The position numbers and the translations under genes were made by a program. The notes beneath the pieces were generated by a model, which saw only the letters and a list, made by a program, of their open reading frames with translations, was not told the origin of the DNA and searched no databases. 49,679 nt of DNA, from contig JAHFRU010000019.1 in the NCBI GenBank assembly GCA_023266115.1, positions 1-49,679 of the forward strand. Direction: 5' to 3'. The DNA is from Gammaproteobacteria bacterium (GTDB taxonomy: Bacteria; Pseudomonadota; Gammaproteobacteria; VBWC01). Of this stretch, positions 19,110 to 26,156 are shown in pieces; position 1 is the stretch's first letter, and every line of letters begins with the position of its first letter.

Positions 19110-19772
19110 ATGAAATCGCCGAACACGTTTAGCCTCGAATGCCGCAGTTGCAGCCGCCTCGCCGGGTTCCTGGACCAGGTTCGTGATAAACACCCGGACT
19201 ACCATGCCCGTCCGGTAGCGCCTTTCGGAACCCGGATCCCGAGACTTCTGATTGTGGGCCTGGCACCCGGCTATCACGGCGCGAACGCTACCGGACGTCC
19301 ATTTACTGGGGACTATGCTGGAATTCTCCTTTATAAAACGCTGTATAAAAATGGCTTTAGTGACAGACCTGAGTCGGTTTCCCGGGACGACGGTCTGGTT
19401 CTTCGGGACTGCAGGATTACCAACGCCGTCAAATGCCTCCCGCCCGAAAATAAACCGACCGGCACGGAGGTACGGATGTGTAATCGCTATTTGAGCCATG
19501 AAATCGATGTGTTGCGCCCGGGTGCTGTGATCGTCGCACTCGGCGGCATTGCTCACGGCGCGGTGCTGCGGGCACTCGGCCTGCGAACGAAAGATTACCC
19601 GTTCGGGCATGCGCGCGACCACACTCTTCCGGGTGGCCGCTGGCTGGTTGATTCGTATCATTGTAGCCGGTACAACACCCAGACGCGTCGTTTGACCGAA
19701 TTTATGTTCAACGATGTTTTTGTGCTTGCGCGAAGCAAGCTCTCCGACACCGGCGCCATCGCGGCTGGATAG
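19110..19772 (+). CDS. Uracil-DNA glycosylase, family 5 (UDGb) type
   Basis: 220-residue base-excision repair enzyme removing uracil, and in this family also hypoxanthine, from DNA. N-terminal CRSCSRLAGF supplies two of the cysteines expected for the 4Fe-4S cluster; C-V-K-C-type partners lie near NAVKCLPP and VRMCNRY. Motif 1 is GLAPGYHGANATGRPFTGDYAG, in which the catalytic Asp/Asn of other families is replaced by Ala, characteristic of family 5. Motif 2 is near SYHCSRYNTQTRRLT. Length is normal. It ends 4 bases before the uvrC start, so the two repair genes are likely cotranscribed. Confidence 0.9.
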   Translation: MKSPNTFSLECRSCSRLAGFLDQVRDKHPDYHARPVAPFGTRIPRLLIVGLAPGYHGANATGRPFTGDYAGILLYKTLYKNGFSDRPESVSRDDGLVLRDCRITNAVKCLPPENKPTGTEVRMCNRYLSHEIDVLRPGAVIVALGGIAHGAVLRALGLRTKDYPFGHARDHTLPGGRWLVDSYHCSRYNTQTRRLTEFMFNDVFVLARSKLSDTGAIAAG

Positions 19773-19776
19773 ACTC

Positions 19777-21624
19777 ATGGCTCCGGCGTCGGACTCAAGG
19801 CCCCTGGACGGCAAAGCATTCGCCAAAACGCTCGGCAATACGCCCGGGGTATACCGAATGCTCGATAGTCGTGGTCATGTGCTCTATGTCGGCAAGGCCC
19901 GCGATCTCAAGAACCGCGTCGCCAGCTACTTTGCCCGGTCGGGTGTGTCAAAAAAAACGTCGGCACTGGTTGCAATTACCTGCGGTATCGAAATCACTGT
20001 CACACGTACCGAGAATGAAGCGCTAATTCTTGAAAACAACCTGATCAAGGAGTACCAGCCTCGTTTCAATGTGCTGCTGCGCGATGACAAAAGCTACCCA
20101 TACATTTACATATCAACCGGGGAGACTTACCCGGCGCTTACTTTCTATCGTGGAGCACGCAAGAGGAAGGGCCGGTATTTCGGGCCGTATCCTGGCGTAA
20201 CTGCCGTTCGGGAAACCCTAAATCTACTTCAGAAACTGTTCCGGATCCGATCCTGTGAGGATACATTCTTCCGTAATCGCTCGCGTCCTTGCCTGCAGTA
20301 CCAGATCAAGCGATGTACTGCGCCATGCGTCCAACTTATCGATAAACAGGCTTATCAGGAGAGTGTCAGGCACACGGTGATGGTGCTTGAGGGAAAGAAT
20401 CGTGAGGTCCTCGACGAGTTGGTGAGGTGCATGGAAAGCGCCTCCAAGATGCAGCACTATGAAGCTGCGGCAATGTACCGTGACCAGATTGCGGCATTAC
20501 GCCGCATACAGGAAAAACAGTACGTCAGTGGTGACAAAAAGGACCATGACGTTATCGTCAGCGTCGCGAAGGGCGGTGTTGGAAGCGTTCAGGTCTTCTA
20601 TATCCGCAAGGGGCGGATACTCGGCAACAGGACCTTCTTTCCGCGGCATACTGAAAACGCGGCGGCCAACGAGATACTTGCCGCATTCATGCCCCAGTAC
20701 TACCTGAGCAGAGAGGTGCCGGCAGATATACTTGTTAATCATCCGCTGCTTGACCGGGCGTTACTTGAAGAGGTGCTGGGCGACCGCGCGGGGCATCGCG
20801 TGGCCATTGCTCATCACGTGCGCGGTGAGCGTGCGCGCTGGCTGGAGATGGCCGTTACAAATGCCGAGCTTGCTCTTGAACGACATCTCGACAGCCGCCT
20901 TGGCGTGCAACAGCGGTCCGAAGCGCTCGCCGACGCACTGCACCTCGACGGTCAGCCGGAAAGGATTGAGTGCTTTGATATCAGCCATACTCGCGGCGAG
21001 TCGGCAGTAGGAGCGTGTGTCGTGTTTGACGCCGACGGGCCGGTAAAGACCGAGTACCGACGGTTCAATATTGAGGGTATTACGCCAGGTGACGACTATG
21101 AAGCGTTGCGTCAAACGCTCGGGCGACGATACCGGCGCGCCGCACGGGAAAACGGCAAGCTCCCGGACCTGGTGATTATCGACGGTGGCAAAGGTCAGGT
21201 AAAAACCGCCCATGGCGTCCTTGAAGAACTGCAGCTCAGCGGCATCACGATTGTCGGTGTCGCGAAGGGACCGCAGCGCCGAGCAGGCTCGGAATCCCTG
21301 TTCTTGTGCGATCGGAAGACCCCGATTATACTCCGATCCGATTCGGCCGCCCTGCATCTGGTACAGCAGATTCGGGATGAAGCCCACCGTTTTGCGATTG
21401 GCGGTCACCGGCAGCAGCGCGCTAAGGCGCGCCGCACGTCGCCACTGGAGCAGATCGACGGCATCGGGCCGAAGCGTCGACGGCACCTGTTAAAGCAGTT
21501 TGGCGGGTTGCAAGGAATCGTGCGCGCTGGTATCGAAGATCTTGCCAGTGTAAAAGGTATCAACAAAGCGCTTGCCCAACGTATATACAACGCGTTCCAT
21601 CCGGATAGAACCGGTCCCGCATGA
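19777..21624 (+). CDS. uvrC: Excinuclease ABC subunit C
   Basis: 615-residue nucleotide excision repair nuclease that makes both cuts around a lesion in the UvrB-DNA complex. The GIY-YIG nuclease domain is at the N-terminus (TPGVYRMLDSRGHVLYVGKA). A UVR motif that contacts UvrB is at HYEAAAMYRDQIAALRRIQE (about residue 228). The C-terminal RNase H-like nuclease contains ECFDISHTRGESAVGACVVF and LVIIDGGKGQV. Tandem helix-hairpin-helix motifs end the protein (IDGIGPKRRRHLLKQFGG). ATG at 19777 is used; the frame is open upstream across the glycosylase gene. It overlaps pgsA by ATGA. Confidence 0.97.
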   Translation: MAPASDSRPLDGKAFAKTLGNTPGVYRMLDSRGHVLYVGKARDLKNRVASYFARSGVSKKTSALVAITCGIEITVTRTENEALILENNLIKEYQPRFNVLLRDDKSYPYIYISTGETYPALTFYRGARKRKGRYFGPYPGVTAVRETLNLLQKLFRIRSCEDTFFRNRSRPCLQYQIKRCTAPCVQLIDKQAYQESVRHTVMVLEGKNREVLDELVRCMESASKMQHYEAAAMYRDQIAALRRIQEKQYVSGDKKDHDVIVSVAKGGVGSVQVFYIRKGRILGNRTFFPRHTENAAANEILAAFMPQYYLSREVPADILVNHPLLDRALLEEVLGDRAGHRVAIAHHVRGERARWLEMAVTNAELALERHLDSRLGVQQRSEALADALHLDGQPERIECFDISHTRGESAVGACVVFDADGPVKTEYRRFNIEGITPGDDYEALRQTLGRRYRRAARENGKLPDLVIIDGGKGQVKTAHGVLEELQLSGITIVGVAKGPQRRAGSESLFLCDRKTPIILRSDSAALHLVQQIRDEAHRFAIGGHRQQRAKARRTSPLEQIDGIGPKRRRHLLKQFGGLQGIVRAGIEDLASVKGINKALAQRIYNAFHPDRTGPA

Positions 21625-22181
21625 ATCTACCCACACAATTGACGTTGGCGCGAATCGCCGCGATTCCGGTATTTGTGGCGGTCTTTTACTTGCCGTTCAG
21701 CTGGGCACATCCGGTTACGGCGGCGATCTTTGGGTTGGCAGCCCTGACAGACTGGCTTGACGGCTACCTCGCCCGCCGGCTGGATCAGACGTCGCGATTT
21801 GGCGCATTTCTCGACCCGGTCGCTGACAAGTTGATGATAGTTGTCGCCCTGATCCTGCTGGTTGAACTGGAAGCATCGCCGGTGCTCGCCATTCCGGTAG
21901 CGGTCATCATCGGCCGCGAAATTGCGGTTTCCGCCCTGAGAGAGTGGATGGCGGAGATTGGCGAGAGTTCTACTGTCGCTGTGTCGATGATGGGGAAGAT
22001 CAAGACCACCGCCCAGATCATCGCCCTGTTGTTTTTGCTGTACCATGAGCCGCTGTTTGGCATCCCGGTCAGTATTATCGGCACCGTGCTGCTATACGTC
22101 GCGGCGGGACTAACGCTGTGGTCGGGGGCGCTCTACCTGAAAGCCGCCTGGCCGGCATTACATGACGACCAGACTGTTTGA
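21621..22181 (+). CDS. pgsA: CDP-diacylglycerol-glycerol-3-phosphate 3-phosphatidyltransferase
   Basis: 186-residue inner-membrane enzyme that commits CDP-diacylglycerol to phosphatidylglycerol. MNLPTQLTLARIAAIPVFVAVFY is the typical start. The CDP-alcohol phosphotransferase motif D-G-x2-A-R-x8-G-x3-D-x3-D is complete in DGYLARRLDQTSRFGAFLDP followed by VADK. Four or five hydrophobic segments follow. The start overlaps the uvrC stop (ATGA), as in E. coli. The tRNA-Gly gene begins about 70 bases downstream. Confidence 0.97.
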   Translation: MNLPTQLTLARIAAIPVFVAVFYLPFSWAHPVTAAIFGLAALTDWLDGYLARRLDQTSRFGAFLDPVADKLMIVVALILLVELEASPVLAIPVAVIIGREIAVSALREWMAEIGESSTVAVSMMGKIKTTAQIIALLFLLYHEPLFGIPVSIIGTVLLYVAAGLTLWSGALYLKAAWPALHDDQTV

Positions 22182-22200
22182 TATCCCGCGCTCAGGGGTA

Positions 22201-22229
22201 TTCTATTCTCCGTCGTCATGGTCTAAAAT
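22201..22229 (+). promoter_or_regulatory. Candidate promoter for the tRNA cluster
   Basis: A weak -35 TTCTAT (22201-22206) and a good -10 TAAAAT (22224-22229) are spaced by 17 bases. A GC-rich stretch (CGGCTCCC) just after the -10 looks like a stringent-response discriminator, as is usual for stable RNA genes. The tRNA-Gly 5' end is at 22253. Confidence 0.4.
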
Positions 22230-22252
22230 ACGGCTCCCTTCAAGTAACGCAA

Positions 22253-22328
<76 letters not shown>

Positions 22329-22336
22329 GATATCGT

Positions 22337-22375
22337 TCGGGGAAGCGACCGCAGGTCTGCTTCCCCGATTTTTTT
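22337..22375 (+). terminator. Intrinsic terminator between tRNA-Gly and tRNA-Cys
   Basis: A perfect 10-bp stem (TCGGGGAAGC / GCTTCCCCGA) with a 12-base loop is followed by seven T. It lies 8 bases after tRNA-Gly and 17 before tRNA-Cys, so it splits a cluster that is one operon in E. coli. Confidence 0.85.
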
Positions 22376-22392
22376 GCCTGATGTTTTATTAT

Positions 22393-22466
22393 GGCTGGGT
22401 GGCAGAGTGGTTATGCAGCGGCCTGCAAAGCCGTGGACGCCGGTTCGATTCCGACCCCAGCCTCCA
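22393..22466 (+). tRNA. tRNA-Cys(GCA)
   Basis: 74 bases including CCA. Acceptor stem GGCTGGG pairs with CCCAGCC. The anticodon GCA is at 22425-22427 and the T-arm reads CGGTTCGATTCCG. Same position and order as cysT in E. coli. Confidence 0.97.
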
Positions 22467-22516
22467 GATTATGCAATGCCGGGCATGCAGACCGGTAACG
22501 GCAACCGCCCACTCAC

Positions 22517-22606
22517 GCCCGGGTGGCGAAATTGGTAGACGCAAGGGACTTAAAATCCCTCGGTGCTTTAAACACCATGCCGGTTCGATTCCGGCCCCGG
22601 GCACCA
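22517..22606 (+). tRNA. tRNA-Leu(TAA)
   Basis: 90 bases including CCA, with the long variable arm of class II tRNAs. Acceptor stem GCCCGGG pairs with CCCGGGC. Anticodon stem AGGGA/TCCCT holds the anticodon TAA at 22551-22553. Equivalent to E. coli leuZ. Confidence 0.97.
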
Positions 22607-22631
22607 TCCGATCACAAATCAAGGACGGGTT

Positions 22632-23174
22632 ATGAAGGCTATCGCATTCATCGGGTTGATGGTGGTATCGGTCGCTCAGGCGGGCGTTACGCTGGACGCC
22701 ATCGACGGGGCCTTCGGCCTTACGCTGGGGAACGCGCCCGATATGACGAAACTGCAAAAACGACCCAACAGTAATGACGCCGATGACCAATACGCTTTTG
22801 TTCCTGAAAATCCTTATGGGCCGCTGACGGAATACACGACGTTTCTCGTGTCTGACCACGGTCCCGTGTATCGGATTCAGGCGATTGGCGGGTTCGACTC
22901 CGGGAAGTCCTGTCGCACTGCACTCGATACGTTGGTGGGGATTTTGACGGAAAAATACGGCCAGCCCAACCGGGATCTCGGATCAAAACTCGCCGGGATT
23001 GCACGTGTCAGCTTCAACAAAGGTTCTCGTATGATTACCGTTGGGTGCACCGGCGTTTTCGGTAACCATAAGCTAAAATTGATCTACGTTGACGACGCTC
23101 TTGCAAAGGATGCCGGCAGGAAAAATCAATCGGCCCCTGATGCGGCCGAGGAACGGGATTCCACCGGACTGTAA
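22632..23174 (+). CDS. Small secreted protein of unknown function
   Basis: 180 residues with a signal peptide (MKAIAFIGLMVVSVAQAG) and a ribosome site GGACGGG. The mature part reads as one mixed alpha/beta domain: AFGLTLGNAPD, then PNRDLGSKLAGIARVSF and KLKLIYVDD. Two cysteines (GKSCRTAL and TVGCTGVF) could form a disulfide around the helix LDTLVGILTEKYGQP, a pattern common in small periplasmic proteins. The last 25 residues are hydrophilic and low in structure. It starts 25 bases after tRNA-Leu. I do not recognise a named family. Confidence 0.75.
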   Translation: MKAIAFIGLMVVSVAQAGVTLDAIDGAFGLTLGNAPDMTKLQKRPNSNDADDQYAFVPENPYGPLTEYTTFLVSDHGPVYRIQAIGGFDSGKSCRTALDTLVGILTEKYGQPNRDLGSKLAGIARVSFNKGSRMITVGCTGVFGNHKLKLIYVDDALAKDAGRKNQSAPDAAEERDSTGL

Positions 23175-23605
23175 TCTCGGTTCAGTGGCTCTCAAAGCAC
23201 AGTACGGCGGCAGCATCGGTGGGCTCCGTCGATGCAGCCCACCGATGCTGCCGCGTGTCTCCGCAATAATTCGCGGCAGAGAAGGGCCCGGACATGCAGA
23301 TCAGGTCCGTCTAGACCGGGAAACTGCTGCTAACCTGGCCGTTTTCTGCCGTGAACGTCGCTGTATGATCTGACTATATCCTTGATAAGGTCATATTTTG
23401 ACCCGCGCTATCATTCGAATACTCGTCAGGCATCAAGAACACTGGGTTTCGATATTCAGATCGCCACGGATACGCGTGCGCTGATAGCGGCTGAGGACGT
23501 TTCCACGAAGAATTTATTCAAGAATTCGTTATTTCGCCCGATAAAACAGCCTAGGAAAATACGGTCGCATCCAGTCAGCCGGCCAAGCCATACAAGAGGG
23601 TTACC
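23175..23605 (+). other. Intergenic region with a long inverted repeat and a small palindrome
   Basis: 431 bases with no convincing gene. It holds the perfect 19-bp inverted repeat at 23207-23254 and, further on, GGTCA-TATTT-TGACC (23389-23403), a 15-bp palindrome overlapping a TTGATA box that could regulate the downstream GAF gene. No other coding signal is seen. Confidence 0.5.
23207..23254. repeat. Perfect 19-bp inverted repeat with 10-base loop
   Basis: The arm at 23207-23225 (GCGGCAGCATCGGTGGGCT) is exactly complementary to 23236-23254. The stem is far longer than usual for a terminator and no T-run follows on either strand. It sits 32 bases after the small secreted protein gene. I saw no second copy in the window. 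Confidence 0.8.
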
Positions 23606-24202
23606 ATGAGCGATCCGGATCTGAAGGAACAGATAGGTGAACTGAAATCACGCCAGGAAATGGCGCGCCAAGCGTGGTTAAAGGCAGGTAATCGGGATCT
23701 TCTGAAATTCTTTGTCGACATAATGCCGAAAGCCATCGAAGCGGAGCGCTGCAGTATTTTTATACTTGATCCGATTAGCCACAAAGTATGGCTGCAGTGT
23801 GGTACCGGCGTCGAGGAAAATGAAGTCATCGTACCGAAAAGCACCTCGCTCGTAGGCCGCGTTATTTCCTCCGGGAAATCGATTATTGACGATGAATTGC
23901 GAGCCAAGGTCGGAGAGCATGACGTTATCGCGGTCAGAACCGGGTTCGTTGCCTATGACGCTATTTGCGTACCGATTATCGGCGCGACCACCAGGAAGGT
24001 CGTTGGCGCGATTCAGGTCCTCAACAAGAAGCGCCGCAACAAGTTCAGCGATGAGGACCTGAGCACCATTGAACGTCTCGCATTTCATATTTCACGCAAC
24101 ATCGAGGACATTTTTCTGCGTCAGGAAATGGAGCGTATCTCCGTAGAGCTGGGCAGTAAAATTCTTGAGCTGGAAAAGCTGATCGTGAGCAAGTCCGGCT
24201 GA
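23606..24202 (+). CDS. GAF-domain sensory protein
   Basis: 198 residues from ATG at 23606. A single GAF domain fills most of it: SIFILDPISHKVWLQCGTG, then VPKSTSLVGRVISSGKSIIDD, VPIIGATTRKVVGAIQVLNKK and F-S-D-E-D-L-S-T-I-E-R-L-A-F-H-I. Such domains bind cyclic nucleotides or other small ligands. An N-terminal helix (about 1-30) and a C-terminal helix (EMERISVELGSKILELEKLI) could form a coiled coil for dimerisation. No catalytic output domain is attached, so it may signal through a partner. A remnant of a CHASE2 sensor gene lies convergently just downstream. Confidence 0.85.
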   Translation: MSDPDLKEQIGELKSRQEMARQAWLKAGNRDLLKFFVDIMPKAIEAERCSIFILDPISHKVWLQCGTGVEENEVIVPKSTSLVGRVISSGKSIIDDELRAKVGEHDVIAVRTGFVAYDAICVPIIGATTRKVVGAIQVLNKKRRNKFSDEDLSTIERLAFHISRNIEDIFLRQEMERISVELGSKILELEKLIVSKSG

Positions 24203-24244
24203 CGGGCAATATCCCCGCGTTCCACAATTTTTTGCCCACACGAT

Positions 24245-24544
24245 TACGCAATGAGCCAATAATACTTCAGTTAACCCGGCGAGCATGGCTCGACGCCACG
24301 TCCAATGGCCTTCTTGCTGCAAGCTTTTTTCAACAATATCGACGATCATGATTCTTTCGCCGAGCCGGGGTGATTCGGACAACAACGCTTTCAGCCGGAC
24401 GTCATAAAACATTGCGTCCAGTCGCTGTTGCAACATCGCAAGAGGACCGACATCAGCGATCTCGATCAACAAGGCGCTGGCCGTGAGCGCTACACCGGCC
24501 AAAACCGGGAATGCCTTTCCTTTAACGTTCGCGAGCCAACCCAT
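24245..24544 (-). pseudogene. 5' remnant of a CHASE2-domain sensor gene
   Basis: From ATG at 24544 the frame reads MGWLANVKGKAF, a transmembrane helix (VLAGVALTASALLIEIADVG), and then LDAMFYDVRLKALL and RIMIVDIVEKSLQQEGHWTW. The pairing of D-x-R-(F/L) with (I/V)-V-D-I-D-E-x-S-L-x-x-x-G-x-W-P-W is characteristic of the start of CHASE2 domains in adenylate cyclases and kinases. Family resemblance stops after about residue 100, where the frame runs into the GAF gene on the other strand. The rest of CHASE2 and any catalytic domain are missing. Confidence 0.65.
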
Positions 24545-24707
24545 CAAACGTAACCCGTGGTTAACGCCGACGAACGGAGATTTTCCTGCCCCGTACTATG
24601 TCGGGCAGAGCACGTCACACTCGAGATAAATCAAGGCTGGTGGACGCACAGGCGGGTACACCATCGGGGATGGAAAATAACCGAGAAGCAGGTAACTCGC
24701 ACCGGGT

Positions 24708-25163
24708 TTAGACGGTCGCAATAGCCTTGACCGTTTCGAGGACCTTATCGTAAGGGATGGATGTTTCTCTGTGGTTCAGCATGTCACGATGCAAGAGGCG
24801 GACGATATTCCTGAAATGTTCGGGTGAGAGATTGATGCCGGATTCCACGACCGCCTGGAATACTTCCGCAGCGAGCTTATAGACCACGTCCTGATCGGTG
24901 GTAACCCTGTATATCGCACCAGGTTCTGCCACCAGCTCGTTGGTGCGCATGGGACCGCGATCGTTTAGCAGCCAATCGAGCGAGATACCGCTTTTTCTGG
25001 AGTAATCGATCAATTTTTCGTAGGGCGGGGTACCACGGTATTTCCATTGCGAAAGTCGTTTCTTTTCGACATTCAAACGATCCGCAACGTCAGCGTCGTA
25101 ACGCAGTCCTTCCGCTTGTTTGATTCTATCGATAGCTCTAATCGCGATATTCTTCGTTTCCAT
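24708..25163 (-). CDS. Phage CI-like transcriptional repressor (N-terminal domain type)
   Basis: 151 residues from ATG at 25163; a TTG 9 bases upstream is possible. Residues 5-65 are a lambda-type helix-turn-helix of the phage CI repressor N-terminal family: DADVADRLNVEKKRLSQWKY, then PPYEKLIDYSRKSGISLDWLL. The usual C-terminal S24 autoprotease is absent, so it cannot be cleaved in the RecA/LexA fashion. The remaining helices (YKLAAEVFQAVVESG, EHFRNIVRLLHRDML) may oligomerise. It is divergent from a serine recombinase gene, and two palindromes lie between them. Confidence 0.8.
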   Translation of the reverse strand: METKNIAIRAIDRIKQAEGLRYDADVADRLNVEKKRLSQWKYRGTPPYEKLIDYSRKSGISLDWLLNDRGPMRTNELVAEPGAIYRVTTDQDVVYKLAAEVFQAVVESGINLSPEHFRNIVRLLHRDMLNHRETSIPYDKVLETVKAIATV

Positions 25164-25175
25164 TCCTTCCAACCC

Positions 25176-25222
25176 TTGACAAATACCTCAATACGAGGTT
25201 ATATTATGCCTCATAATGAGGC
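25176..25222 (+). promoter_or_regulatory. Recombinase promoter with two palindromic operators
   Basis: TTGACA (25176-25181) is a perfect -35 and TATATT (25200-25205) a good -10, spaced by 18. Operator 1, ACCTCAATACGAGGT (25185-25199), occupies the spacer and touches the -10. Operator 2, GCCTCATAATGAGGC (25208-25222), is a perfect palindrome over the start site. Both share CCTC-N5-GAGG and their centres are 23 bases apart. A bound protein would block the recombinase promoter. A minus-strand -10 (CATAAT) near 25206 could serve the repressor gene. Confidence 0.7.
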
Positions 25223-25300
25223 TCTTTGTTCTTTCCTGAATGGTAACACGCCAAAGACATTTTGGGTCAATTCGACTAAATCTGGCCACGGAGGGTAACG

Positions 25301-26002
25301 ATGAAACTGATCGGATATGTTCGGTTGTCCGAGGGTGATAAAGAAGAAGATCAATACAATCAATTGCAACAATACTGCAATTTATTTAATTTTGAATTGG
25401 TGGATGTCGTCAAGGCTCACGAATACAGGTCGTTGGACGGTGCGGACGCCGAAGCACGAGGTAACACCATCATCGGCTGCATAACGAAAAAAAAAGCCGA
25501 CGGCATCGTGATGCAACGCCTCGATCGGTTTTTCCCTCAAAACACTGACAGCCTTATCGTGGCGATACGTCTGAGGCAACGTGGATTAACGATTCACGTG
25601 ATTGAGGACTACATTAATACCGCCACGGTTAGCGGTTGGCTTTCCATTGCCCTCAAGGCCTTTATCAGCAAATACCCGCTTGGCGATCGGTCGGAGGCAG
25701 ACACAAACGGGCCTGTGTCAGTCCTTCCGGAAGAGTCCGCGTTTCCCGCACCTTTTGGTTGTGTACGCTTCGGTAGCAGCCTGTTTCGTGACTCATCGGT
25801 TTGGCTGATCCGCGAAAAAATCATGCATATGTATCGCAAGGAAGGAATACGTATAGAGGAAATTATTTCACACCTGCAGGCGCAAGGTATCGCCGCCCCC
25901 AGTGGCGGCTCACTCTGGCACGCCGCCGATATCCTCGGGTTACTGCGGTATCACGATATCCTCGGAAAATTACCGCTGCATCGCAAATATGACTCAGTGT
26001 GA
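25301..26002 (+). CDS. Compact serine recombinase (resolvase plus recombinase domain)
   Basis: 233 residues; ATG at 25301 with ribosome site GGAGGG. Residues 1-125 are a resolvase catalytic domain: IGYVRLSEGD with Arg8 and nucleophile Ser10, ADGIVMQRLDRFF with the conserved Asp75-Arg76, and VIEDYINTATVSGW. The second conserved Arg of the usual L-D-R-L-x-R motif is replaced by Pro79. Residues about 145-225 resemble the DNA-binding recombinase domain of large serine integrases: APFGCVRF, REKIMHMYRKEGIRIEEI, and LQAQGIAAPSGGSLWH before a final LLRYHDILGKL. The zinc ribbon and coiled coil of true large integrases are absent. It is probably controlled by the divergent repressor. Confidence 0.8.
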   Translation: MKLIGYVRLSEGDKEEDQYNQLQQYCNLFNFELVDVVKAHEYRSLDGADAEARGNTIIGCITKKKADGIVMQRLDRFFPQNTDSLIVAIRLRQRGLTIHVIEDYINTATVSGWLSIALKAFISKYPLGDRSEADTNGPVSVLPEESAFPAPFGCVRFGSSLFRDSSVWLIREKIMHMYRKEGIRIEEIISHLQAQGIAAPSGGSLWHAADILGLLRYHDILGKLPLHRKYDSV

Positions 26003-26156
26003 AATCTCGATCTGCCCAGAGCAATTTTGTTCTTCAATGCGGGCGACTGCGATCGATCGTCTTTGCCGTGGGGCTCTCGTAACAATGCATTCATGTCACC
26101 GTTGGCCCAAACCGGTCATAGTGCGCTAGTCGCAAACACCCAGCCGGTGGCATGAG

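Noticed and set aside
24708-26002. Complete prophage
   Set aside because: Only a repressor-like and a recombinase-like gene are present; no structural, packaging, lysis or replication genes nearby.
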